Assembly: GCA_023014485.1 (NCBI GenBank)
Contig: JAJOZX010001731.1
Location: forward strand, 668,001 to 732,000
Origin: Bathynomus jamesi
Lineage: Eukaryota > Arthropoda > Malacostraca > Isopoda > Cirolanidae
DNA length: 64,000 bases
Reading direction: 5' to 3'
Part shown: in pieces, positions 1-9,974 of the stretch
Numbering within the stretch: position 1 is the first letter of the stretch
Layout: every line of letters begins with the position of its first letter
Notes under the pieces: model-generated
Database searches by the model: none
The model's input: only the letters and a program-made list of their open reading frames with translations
Told to the model about the DNA's origin: nothing
Translations under genes and position numbers: made by a program

Positions 1-322
1 GACCACTTGGAATCTGTTAAACCTAAATGTTAAACCTAAATGGTGGAATGGTGAAATTAAAAGTAGCTTAATGTTGAAAAGGAACGCGTATTTTAAATTT
101 AAAGAATCAAATAATTTGTCCGAGGAAAATTCTTACAAGCTGTGGAGAAGGCGAAGTAAAACATTGATAAGAAAAAGTAAGCGCAACTATGAGCTAAAAT
201 AGTGAACCAAATTAAATCGAATCCGAATGAATTCTATAATTACACTATGTTAGGAATAAAAAAATAACTTCGTAGACTATTGGTTTACTCAAAGGCGAAA
301 ATAACGAACAAATTTATAGTCC
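1..322 (+). pseudogene. CR1-type LINE ORF2 fragment, upstream part
   Basis: Broken remnant of the segment linking endonuclease and reverse transcriptase in a CR1-like ORF2. From about base 29 one frame reads KPKWWNGEIK followed by a basic stretch ending near RKSKRNYELK. This aligns with the PKWFN and RLAKRNEE region of the better preserved CR1 at 56470-57246. The reading continues after a frameshift as GLLKGENNEQIY, then stops where the Academ-like transposon enters at 323 and resumes at about 5840. Start and endonuclease lie outside the window. It is a fossil with stops and frameshifts. The family is clear from shared motifs; the exact subfamily is not. Confidence 0.75.
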
Positions 323-460
323 GGTTCACTATGTCAATAAAAACACTCGTTCAAAATTTATGGAGATTAGCAAACCAGTGCATTTTTGGAAAGCTTATGG
401 CATCAGAAATCTGAAAATCAATGTTTACATTTGCGCAGATGCCTGCATAGCCGCCATTTC
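323..460 (+). repeat. Left terminal inverted repeat of Academ-like element
   Basis: Reads inward GGTTCACTATG, then TTTATGGAGATTAGCAAACC and TTTACATTTGCGCAGATGCC. The reverse complement of 5701-5829 shows the same blocks in the same order with a few substitutions and one ~8-base gap near the outer end. It extends to a CGCCATTT motif. Confidence 0.85.
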
Positions 461-729
461 GGATTTTCAAAATGGCCGCCATAAAATAAGAATTTCCGAA
501 TATCTCAGCATGTAATTGACATAAAAACTTCATTCTAAATGCTAATCCTATGTTTCCAGTCCCATGGAATCCAAAGTTTATGTCAAATTAGTGATTATGA
601 ACATCAAAAACCAAGAAACGAAGTTTGTGAAATTATGTTTGTATTTTCATGAAAAAATGCACACTCAAATTGTTGGTAGTGACAACAGCATACGTATAGA
701 CGTATTTCCTATCTCAGTTTGACACATCA

Positions 730-3047
730 TTACACATCATCATCACTCTCAGTGTCATGTTCAACATTACAATCTGCATCGTTTTCGCATTCTGTGCGCA
801 CAAGCATAGTTCTGTGCAAGGCAAGTTATTCCTTCTGCATGAACATCTCTGTGTAGAACAGTTGGTTTTGCAGTGGCATCTGACCAACTCGATGATGGCT
901 TGCGGGGCAGGAGGAACCTTTGTGGTGACTGGCAGTATTTGGTCAGTTTTGTCCTGATAGTAACAAATTTCAGGGGGTCAAAAGGCTGTTGCTGCATAAC
1001 ATTGGCTTGGCACCATACTCGGCTTTGTAACCGCACACGCTGGATGTGTTCCTCAAGTGCACCGAGTGTAGGAGGTAAGTTGTTGCTTTCAGCTAGGTGT
1101 TTACAAAACAGATACCATCTTAGATCAGGGATACTTGCAATGTGAATACCCTTGGGACAGTAGCTTGAGCACACAAATTTGGCCAATACGTCTTTCACCT
1201 CCTGTGTTAGGTTACCTTTCTCCGGTAGTTTCATCAGTGCTCTAAGTGCATGTCAGCTTTCATATACTGCTGAAACCATTTTGTTTTGCCTATTCCTGAG
1301 AATTTTCCAACATTGTCTGCTCCAGTGAATGCATGGAATACAGGTAAAGCTTGCGCCTTTTCTTTGCCCAAAGCTCTCCAGATTGGCTCCATTTCGACTG
1401 TACCTGATACCATCAAAATAGATGTCTTTATGCAGAGCTTGTCATAGTGTGCCACAGCCAGAACCAAGACGTCAGTATCAGGAGTGAAGAATACTAGCTG
1501 TGCATCAGGACACCGCTGTGATGCCTTCGCTGTCAGGCAGATCATCAATGTGTCAGCCTCCTCGTGATTGTTGTCCTCAAAGTGCATGTTTCTGTTGCTT
1601 CTGGTGTGACCTGATGCTGATGTGATGACTAACTGAGATGAGTTTTTGTTGTAATCAAGGGTTGCTTTGGCGAGATAGTCTGTCAAATCTGCTTTCGTTT
1701 TTTTCGTGCGATAGAAACCGTGCCAGTAGGATGTTTGATGTTCGTATCATCTGCAACCTGATACTGTATAGGAGCTTTTCCTTGTCGTCGTCTCTCTCTA
1801 GTTTCCTCCTTTAGTGAGTCAGATTTGTATGTATCGAAGACCAGGATGACCTCACTGAACCCTGCTGTCAAGCTCACGAGCCTGTCATTGAAACACTGGG
1901 CTAGATCTTTGACTGTGCTGATTGTTCCTGATTTCTTTGTCATCTTCTGGACAAGCACCATTCCATCAACAATGGCGATCTTTTGATTTGATGACGACGA
2001 TGGAGATGATGATACAGGACCTCTGTCATCATCCTGCTCTTTGGCCGCTAGAGCTTCTCTCTGTTCCTGGGTTTCATCTGTTTTTGCCAGCTTCTCAAGG
2101 CTGTGTATCAGCTTGGACTTGTCAGTGCATGGCAGCATTGAGCCATCTGGTGCAAATAGTGCTCTCGGAGTCAATGTGAACTCACACTTGCCAACTGCAT
2201 TCTTCTGATCGATGTCCCTGCTCGACCTGGTAAGAACCATCAGCCAACCATAGAGATCTTTGGTCTCTTTTAGGTCAACTGTCTGGTCACGGAACTTGAA
2301 AGTTTGTTTCTTGCTGCCAGACATGTACATCTTGTTGTTCTGCTTTTTGACTGGTGCCCAGAGACTAACATCTCCATTGATACGTTCATTGACATAATCT
2401 TCATAAAGCTTCTGTTCGATGTCATCAATGTTCAAGATTTGTGGAACATACTCTTGTCGTACATATGCATGTGTGATGAAATTGTACAGCAGATCACCTT
2501 CAACAGCAAAGGGATTCCCGTGGCTCAGTATTGCAGCCTTGATTTTGTCAACAGCTTCATGTTCTTTCCTGACAGGAATGGGTGGTACATCATGGTGTTC
2601 CTCTGGCTTGTTTACTTGAAGCCCGAACTGTCCTTTAAACTCTGTTGAGAGGCACGACATCTCTGGAGAAGCCAAGAAGAACCGCTGCCTAGCATTCACA
2701 TTATTGGAAATGCCAATTAGGCCAGAATGAACCTTCATCATCTTGTTGAGATGTTCGCAGGCATGGTCTGCACCTATTGAGACGAACGGAATCTCACTCT
2801 TGGTGACAGATATGTTTCCATCTTGAAGTTCTCGCCATGTTGCTGGATGGCTTGTCTTCATTTCGTGCATGTCGGCGGTGTACCTTGGCCAGAGGCGTTT
2901 GTATTTTATTCGATCCATTGCGAAAAACAGCTTGCTGAGTGCTTCTCCAGCATCCAGATGGAGAACGAGATCGGCATTTCTGGATGCTTCAACAAAGAAC
3001 AAGATGGTTTCAACCCGGTGGAGGTAATTCATCAATGACTTGAACAT
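730..3047 (-). pseudogene. Academ-like transposase C-terminus: XPG/FEN1-like nuclease and Cys8 finger
   Basis: Residues from 3047 down to about 1234 carry the landmarks of a FEN1/XPG nuclease. They are an N-region with KIAIVDGMVLVQ and VFDTYKSDSLKEETRERRR, an I-region with HEEADTLMICLTAK and PDTDVLVLAV, and a helix-hairpin-like FTGADNVGKFSGIGK. A frameshift lies near 1684-1688 and another near 1234. The end of the gene (798-878) holds eight cysteines spaced CxCx3Cx4CxCx6Cx3CxC, read as a Cys8 zinc finger. The nuclease-plus-finger pair is what points to Academ. The gene is broken, so no activity is expected. Confidence 0.7.
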
Positions 3048-3083
3048 AGCGTTAGATGATTTCTGAGCTTCCCACTTCTTCAG

Positions 3084-4443
3084 CTATTGAATGACATCTT
3101 CGTTGGTCAAGACTTGAAGCAGGTGAGTGTTAGCAATTCTGATGCATTCTGCTCCATCACTTGTCCCAGAAGCTGTGTTTGTGCAGGCTTCCTGCAATTC
3201 ATTTGCTGGTTTCGAGCAGATTTCTTTTAGTTGTGGCATCTCTGTGAAGAACTGTTCTAGAGCAAGTTCATACAGAGCCATGTAAGTGTGGATGTGTGCA
3301 CGGAGTGCTCTCTTGTAGTGGCCGCACTTGAGGATCTGTCTCGTTGTAGTAGGCCCATATACATCTGCCTCAATCCATGCATCATCTATGCCAGAATTTT
3401 CTATTGAGGCTCCGAGTGCCCTCAGTGCAGTCATCACAGCATGCAGCTCCCCAAGTCTCGGAACAACTTCTCTTTTCAAGTTAGGTCTTGCATCTAGCAA
3501 CTGTACTGCCTTCTCGTACAGGGCCATGTCAAAGGTTATGACAGTTGGGTGGTTTTCACCAACTGCCAAGCTCTTTAACTGAGACGCTTGCAACATCACA
3601 GTCAGCATGGTAGACCACTCATGTGCGACCTCTGGAAGTAGAGGCAAGGCACCGACTTGAGTCAGTGACTGACTAGATGACACGTGATTTGTAGCCTGCC
3701 CAGCCTGGGATACTGCTTTGTGATTCACTGTCGGTTGATCTATACAAAGCAGATGCAATCATCCAACCAAGATTGGTTAGTTCATAGGATTCAGCAACAC
3801 CTGTGGAACACGCCTTGAATTCCTTTGCTCTCTTGACTGACCCAGGTTTTGGTTTACTGCAAGGCTCGATGGGTACATGATAAGGGACAACCGACAGGTT
3901 TTTTGCCTCACTAACTTCCAAATTGGGTGCCATCTACAGTGTCATCTGAAAAATCTGTATTATCAACAGCGAAGAAGACAAATGTACCTTTCTTGAGGAA
4001 AGGTGGTCTATACAATCCATCAAATTGTTTTGTGTTTTCTACAACAGCATTGGCAATTGCTGTTTCTAGGAGCAAGGCACGGCTGTGTGATACGCAGTAG
4101 TTCTGTACATGGAGGAGGTCCATCAGCGCCTTGTTCCTGGTGTCATGCTGTACAGTGAGTGCCAACCCTACAACCTGTGGGTTTTCTCTGTGTGTGGTGT
4201 CCGAAATGTGTCAGTGGCTTTCTTGGGCACGTGGTGCACTTGTCTCCTGGTCTTGAAAGCATACATGATATTCTGACTTATGGTCAATGCTGACCTGTCA
4301 ACTGTCCTGCTCCTCATCTCCGTTTGCAGCTCCTCAGATCCCACCAAAATCCACCGTATAAGGCTGTACAGCTCGGTCGGGACATCCTCTCTTGTGCTGG
4401 ATACTGTAATTGTGTGTTTCCTTCTCCTCAGCGAAATTGGCAA
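3084..4443 (-). pseudogene. Academ-like transposase, central region
   Basis: Continuation of the same gene in at least three frames (4168-4443, 3911-4165, 3084-3933). Acidic motifs suited to an RNase H-like transposase core are visible: FFAVDNTDFSDD near 3950 and VITFDMALYEKA near 3530, followed by GELHAVMTALRALG. The next piece downstream carries FVSIGADHACEHLNK, which could supply a third acidic residue. I cannot assign the catalytic triad with certainty. Frameshifts near 4170, 3920 and 3700 show it is inactive. Confidence 0.55.
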
Positions 4444-5518
4444 TGCTGTTGCGTATTAGCTTAGCTGTCTTGTATATCATCATTGTCTTGTCCATTTCAC
4501 TTGTGGCATCTTGCATCAAGGAAGTGTAGACCATATCTTCTTCGCAAGCTTCAGGACAGTAAAGAACAGACGGTTTTCTTCTGTCTTTCTGCCTCACTGA
4601 CTTCACATTTGGTAACTCTGCAAGAATTTTGTCCTTTAGCCACTGTCGTGTCAGTGTCGGAGTGTGCTTCTGTGCCGCATCACTACCACCAAGCATAGAT
4701 ATGTAGGTTTTTTCGATGGCATCCATGGGTAGATGAGCTTTATTTTGGGTTTGATATTCAATGAGCTTGATCAGCTCAATCAAGCACGGTACTTGCACTG
4801 GTAGGTCTGTCTTTGTAGACTGGGCCCGGTTGCTGGCATCATCCCTCAGGACATGGAACACATATCGTGTCCAGCATGGTTTGTGGTATCTTACATCTAT
4901 CGCATGGGCATCACTTGGTGAGAGTGCATTGCTTAGTCTTGTCGTCAATACTGGATCTTGGGAAATATCCACAGCTCGTCTAAGTGCCTTCCCCGCGTTT
5001 TCAGTTCGTACGGTGAAGAGACGCTGGTCATCATCTTCTTGACATAAGAAGCAGTGATCCCTTGTCAACGGTTCTGTCACAGATCTAGTGAAAGGTGCTG
5101 AGGTGCCTGGGGTTGCTGATTGCTCCATTTCAGAGCTTGTTCTTTTATGCCCACGTTTTTTCACAGCATAGGTTCCTGTAGACATGCCATGCTGCAAGCG
5201 GTCTCTCGCTCGCTGTATGGATATTTGATTTGTGGCATCAGAAAAACAACTGCGATGCCACATGGGTTTCCTTTCAATCAATATTTCTTTGGTAAAGTCT
5301 TGGAGGCGTCTTTGGATGTCAACATAGTTTCCATCCTGTAAGCTGGCTCTTTCTTCCACTACATCGAGTAGTTTCTAGTATGATTCTGTTCTGGGATATT
5401 GAACAAGTGTTCCTTTGCTGGCAGTGGACTCCTGACAAAGAATGCACTGCTTCCAGTCTACTGTGTCCATGGACGACTTGACCGAACTCAACTTGCTGGT
5501 TTCCGGGTCTTCACTCAT
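4334..5518 (-). pseudogene. Academ-like transposase, N-terminal zinc-module region
   Basis: The gene probably starts at the ATG whose first base is 5518 (MSEDPETSK), upstream of the longest open frame; an in-frame TAG interrupts codon 48 (5375-5377). Two similar zinc-binding modules follow each other: CILC (residues 25-28) paired with WHRSC (about 87-91), then HCFLC paired with YHKPCW about 60 residues later. The repeated CxxC...HxxC spacing suggests a duplicated treble-clef-like DNA-binding module. The frame is lost near 4420 and continues in another frame. Zinc binding is inferred from cysteine/histidine spacing only. Confidence 0.65.
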
Positions 5519-5700
5519 GATGACTCAGGCACTGAAAAGAAAGAGAGCCACCACTATATTAACCAACACCAAGATAATTGTGTACTAGTTGTGTTAACAT
5601 AAATTTTTACAGTATAAAATTAAATATTGCAACACTACTGCAAAAATACTGCAAAATTATTGAAGCATCAGGATTTATAAACACTGTTGCAACTGCCGCC

Positions 5701-5829
5701 AAAATGGCGCCAAGCAGGCATCTGCGCAAATGTAAACATTACTTTTCATATTCCTGATGCCATAAGCTTCTCAAAAATGTACTGGTTTGCTAATCTCCAT
5801 AAAATTTGAACAAAAATACATAGTGAACC
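5701..5829 (-). repeat. Right terminal inverted repeat of Academ-like element
   Basis: Inverted counterpart of 323-460. It contains AAAATGGCGCC, GCATCTGCGCAAATGTAAAC and GGTTTGCTAATCTCCATAAA and ends with ATAGTGAACC. CR1 coding sequence (LQMTEVLNKF) resumes within ~20 bases outside it. Confidence 0.85.
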
Positions 5830-7589
5830 TGACTATTACTGTGACTTACAAATGACGGAAGTTTTAAATAAATTCTTCTCTTCCGTCTTCACTAAGGAAA
5901 ATATGAACAACATTCCTGTTCCCGTAATCATGCTCAGTGATGATCATTTAAAGCAGTGGTTCCCAACGTGGCGCCACCGCCCACCAGTAGGCGTTTGCGA
6001 ATCTTAGAGGGTCACTAGGAAACTATAAAATTGTTACCTTCTATTAATAAATCACTTATCACTTATCCCGTTATGTTATTATCTTTATGAGAGGGCACCA
6101 GCAAATACTGATTTAAAGCTTCACGATTTTACCATTAGTGAAAGCGAAGTATTCTCGGCCATAGGTAAAATTAATCTTAATAAAACTCCAAGTACAGATA
6201 AGCTCTTCGCTAAAGTGCTTAAAGAAGTGAACTGCGCAATAGTCCCTCCTCTCACATATATATTTAATAATTAATAAGCCGTTACAGTCCGGAGAAGTTC
6301 CGCTCGATTGGAAACTTACAAAAATTATACCAATATTTAAAAAAAGGGAACAAATCGCTTCCTGGAAATTATGCCCTATCAGCCTGACTTCAGTCGTTGG
6401 TAAGCTTATGGAGACGATCGTTCGGGACAAAATAGTTAATCACTTAGAAATTAATAAATTAATCAAAGATTCTCAACACGGCTTTCGACGTAATCATTCT
6501 TGTCTTATTAATTTGCTCGACTTCTTTAATGATATTGTAAATATAAATGACGAGAGTAAAAGAGTAGATATTATATATTTCAATTTTCAAAAAGCGTTTC
6601 ATAAAGTGTCACATAGAAGATTATTAGCAATTCTCATGGAATTGATGGTAATGTTCTCAAATGGATTGAAAATGGCTTAGTGGACGTAAACAAAGAGTGG
6701 TCATTAATGGTAAAGCGTCTAACTGGAAAAGTGTAACTAGTGGCATGCCTCAGGGATCAGTTGTGGGACCATTTCTTTTTATTATTTATATCACTGACAT
6801 CGACTTGGGAATTAAGAGTATAATTTCAAAATTTGCAGATAATACCAAATAGGGGGAACAAAATCAACAACAGAACGTTTGAAGATTCAAAAAGATATTA
6901 ATAAGTTACTCTAGTGGCCAGAAATTTGGCAAATTAACTTTAATATAGATAAATGTAAAACGTTGCATATAGGTAGAAACAATGTTAAAGAAAAGTATTT
7001 TATGCGCGACAAGGCACTAACAAGTATTACGGAAGAGAAAGATTTAGATATTATTGTTGCCGACACTCTTAAAACGAGTAAGCAATGTATCGAAGTAGTC
7101 AGAAAAGCAAATAGAATTTTAGGATTTATTGGTAGGTCATTTGAATTTAAGTCGGAGAAAACAAGGTTAACATTATATAATTCCTTAGTACGCCCCAACC
7201 TGGAATACTGCGTTCAATTCTGGTCCCCATATTTACGACAGGACATAGACAGAATGGAGAGAGTGCAGCGACAGGCTACTAAGATGATGCCTAGACTTAA
7301 AAACAAATCATACGAAGCCCATTTAGAAACGTTAAATTTATTCTCACTTGTGAAAAGGCGAACTCGAGGAGATTTAATCCAGGTATTTAAAATGATTAAA
7401 GGTTTCGATAATGTTGACGCCGAAACATATTTCACCTTCAGAAATGCAGATAGAACTCGCGGTAATGGTCTGAAATTAATGGGTAAACATTTTAATTCCA
7501 ATGAACCTAAACATTTTTTCTTCAAACGTATAGTTAATTTGTGGAATGGATTGCCAGTCAGCGTAAGTAGTATGACCGCAAAATGTTAG
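5830..7589 (+). pseudogene. CR1-type LINE reverse transcriptase, downstream part
   Basis: Continues the reading from 1-322. VLNKFFSSVFTKEN is followed, after the MITE, by SEVFSAIGKINLNKTPSTDK, the NYRPISLTS-like block (degenerate), ETIVRDKIVNHL, HGFRRNHSCLINLLDF and a palm segment around GMPQGSVVGPF. The final open stretch 6963-7589 holds the C-terminal domain: KSKQCIEV-like region, LYNSLVRPNLEYCVQFWSP, RVQRQATKMMP, and a WNGLPVSVSS end. Stops and frameshifts occur throughout; the FADD-type palm motif is replaced by FADN. The copy is dead. The 3' UTR cannot be recognised past 7590. Confidence 0.85.
5954..6110. mobile_element. hAT-type MITE (157 bp) in CR1
   Basis: Begins CAGTGGTTCCCAACGTGG and ends CAGCAAATACTG, with short CAGTG/CAGTA inverted ends. 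It is flanked by an exact 8-bp duplication ATTTAAAG at 5946-5953 and 6111-6118. The 8-bp duplication and CAGTG end are hAT hallmarks. It has no coding capacity and interrupts the CR1 reverse transcriptase. Confidence 0.88.
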
Positions 7590-7619
7590 AGAGCAATGCA
7601 ATTGCAAATGTTGATCAAT

Positions 7620-7830
7620 GTTGCAAAGGGGGAGGGGAAATGTTGCAATAGGTTATGCAACAAAGGGGGAGTCCACCTAACCTCTTTGGGGGAGAAGTTG
7701 GGACGGCCTCACTCCCCAAAGGGGTTTACCTAACCTAAAAGAGAGAGAGAAAGGAGGAGGGTCTTTGGTGGAGAAGCTGGGACGGCGTCACCCCAAAGGG
7801 AAACCTAACCTAAACCTTAATCTAAGGAGA
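7620..7830. repeat. GC-rich imperfect tandem duplication, ~75 bp
   Basis: Two related units each contain GGAGAAG(T/C)TGGGACGGC, TCACCCCAAAGGG-like sequence, ACCTAACCTAAA and a GAGAGAGA tract. They differ by small gaps. No gene was seen. Confidence 0.6.
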
Positions 7831-7904
7831 GAGGGGTGTTCGCCTGGCTCCTGCCAGACGCATAATGAGAGTTCATCCGAGCGCTCGCTCTCTTACAAGG
7901 TCCT

Positions 7905-8187
7905 AATTAGCCAGTTGTCTTAATCCGCCAGTTGGCTTAGAAGGCTTAATCTGACTTAAAAGGCGTAAATGGCTTGTTCAGGTGTACATTATTAGGGTTG
8001 AGTTGCCAGATTAATTAAAGCATATATTCTTGACAGTTGGCTTAGAAATCCGTCAGTTGGCTTAATCCGCCAGTTGGCTTAACCCGCCAGTTGACTTAGA
8101 AGACCGAGAAGGTAGGTGTATATATTAATTAACTTTTCAGCTTCAACATTGCGCTATTCAGATATTCTTGACAGTTGGCTTAGAAGT
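7905..8187. repeat. 17-bp CCGCCAGTTGGCTTAAT repeat cluster
   Basis: At least eight degenerate units of (C/G)(C/T)CAGTTGGCTTA are present. At 8047-8100 three are in direct 17-bp register, others are spaced. The cluster abuts the left inverted end of the Polinton, and the last unit merges into it, so it may be the subterminal repeat of that element. The right end does not retain it. Confidence 0.65.
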
Positions 8188-8237
8188 TCGTCAGTCGGTT
8201 TCGATTGCGTAACCAGCCATTTGGTATACATATAATT
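8188..8237 (+). repeat. Polinton left inverted end
   Basis: TCGTCAGTCGGTTT followed by GATTGCGTAACCAGCCAT and TTGGTATACATATAATT matches the reverse complement of 26575-26625 almost base for base over ~50 bp. Similarity fades on the outer side. Confidence 0.82.
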
Positions 8238-8239
8238 AA

Positions 8240-8501
8240 ATAATAATATCGTTTATATATACACAACCAAAAGAAATAAATAAAACACCATTACATCATT
8301 CTGTTTAGACGAATTATTGGATTCAATTTCACGAAATATCTAGAAAATAAATACACAATCCTATACAAACGAGGAATACATGCAATAAAAATTAATAATA
8401 ATATAAGAAATACGAACGAAGGAATATGTATATAATCAAAAAATAAAAAATAATATACAAAACGATTGAGTATAACCATCAATATAACAGTACAGGAAAA
8501 A

Positions 8502-8538
<37 letters not shown>

Positions 8539-8800
8539 CAAGTTATCTTTAAACACGGATAGAATACATTCAGAAGCAGGCAAAAAGAGGGCATCGTTAG
8601 CCACCACATCATTAATAAATACAAGTTTATAAACATTCCTTTCCAATCGAGGGTTTCACCTTACCGACCCGAGCTTTTCAATCGTGAACTCTTCTTCACA
8701 ACGCATAGCGGCAGTTGAAATAATCTTCCAACTCGTAACGACAGCTATTCATTATATAGAGGTACAATTCTTCAGGGTGAACAGTGTAGGCGAGCTCTGC
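8240..8800. other. AT-rich non-coding stretch with (TA)n
   Basis: Low-complexity A/T-rich DNA inside the Polinton end region, with a (TA)16 tract at about 8503-8534. I see no gene here. Confidence 0.6.
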
Positions 8801-8803
8801 CCT

Positions 8804-9828
8804 CTACCGCTCAAGTCCTTTGTACCAAAGTTCATGATATTTCGATGAGTCTAAACCTTTTAAATAAGCATCCAGCTCTAGACCATTCTCGCCTTGTTCA
8901 TTCCTACATTCGATAAACCCCTTCGAGCAGAGCGATGTAAGCGTATTCAAGAACTGTGTCAAAATAAATCGTGTACGGATTTGTTCTAGCATGAATCACG
9001 TGAGTACTTGTAACCATTATACCGGGCAATTTTCCGACACATGGGGTAATTTCAGTTTTAATGTTTTATCAGCACTAGACGTTCTCCCCACATTAACATT
9101 ACGGTGCACTATTTGAGAGAAACATGTGACCGTATTTATCGTTTTTGTTTAACAATCGATACTCGTTTCTAAACTCTATTAAAAACTACACAGGCCTTTA
9201 GCCACAACCTCACTGCGAACCTCGTTATGATATATATGAATGTAGTGGTAAAAGTACTTTAGCTTGTCCATGAGGATGTTTACATTCTCAGCCGCAGGGT
9301 ATGCGTATTCGGTATGATGCAGCATGACATAATACCGCCGGTCACACCACTCATCAACAAGACCCCATATCCATTGCTTCTCTTCTGCACGCGTTGTTTC
9401 TTTCACCTCACGGTATATGTACGCTTTTAAATAGTTTAGCCCTACGACGTAGTCCATTACATCGTTTGTGCCGCGAAATCCGGCAATACTCTTGCCAGAA
9501 TATCCATAGAGTATTTTAACGTCTTGTTCCCTCGCGCGATTTAATGTAGCCTTAACATCTCAAAGGAGGGTGGGGTAGGTCGTCTTTCAGTATTCACTAC
9601 ATCTTCCGACTTTACCGAATACCACTTCATAAACGTCGAACATGCAATATCAAAAGTAGCCATCACTATTTTTTGTTTACGTGAGAAAATACACGTCTGA
9701 GCTCCAGGACTTGCAGAGGTCAACTGAGCACGCTGGGGTAGAGATATGCCCAGGTAGTAGTAGGAGTCACGTGACCCTTTGATTGAGCATACACTGGGAG
9801 GAGCTGAGGATTGTACATACGCACGCAC
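8804..9828 (-). pseudogene. Unrecognised minus-strand ORF remnants in Polinton
   Basis: Three short open stretches (8804-8992, 9179-9457, 9541-9828) lie between the left Polinton end and polymerase B, on the same strand as the polymerase. The middle one (92 residues) is rich in aromatic and acidic residues, with VDEWCDRRYYVMLHHTEY and KYFYHYIHIYHNEVR. The one at 9541-9828 includes MATFDIACSTFMKWYS. I do not recognise a family. Position suggests accessory or structural Polinton genes that have decayed; chance open frames are also possible. Confidence 0.35.
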
Positions 9829-9894
9829 ACAAAGGAGAAAATGAAACCCTAATTAAAACAAATATACGTAATAAATGAACATATCGTTACCAAT

Positions 9895-9971
<77 letters not shown>
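9895..9971. repeat. (CA)n(TA)n microsatellite
   Basis: About 19 CA units run directly into about 19 TA units. The tract truncates the 3' end of the polymerase B reading frame. Confidence 0.95.

Positions 9972-9974
<3 letters not shown>

Larger units (their letters stand above)
323..5829 (-). mobile_element. Academ-like DNA transposon inserted in a CR1 LINE
   Basis: A ~5.5 kb element bounded by terminal inverted repeats of about 130 bp, both starting GGTTCACTATGT, with CR1 coding sequence on each side. Its minus strand holds one long decayed gene with, in order, two C2HC zinc modules, an RNase H-like transposase region, an XPG/FEN1-like nuclease and a terminal eight-cysteine finger. XPG nuclease plus Cys8 finger is the published signature of the Academ superfamily, so I assign it there; that is family knowledge, not a search result. 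No convincing target duplication was resolved: the flanks read TTTATAGT on the left and GACTATTAC on the right. Confidence 0.7.

Noticed and set aside
2304..2648. Plus-strand ORFs within the Academ-like gene
   Set aside because: Shadow frames opposite a conserved minus-strand protein.
7905..8187. CRISPR-like array
   Set aside because: Units are degenerate, spacers irregular or missing, and the setting is eukaryotic transposon DNA.
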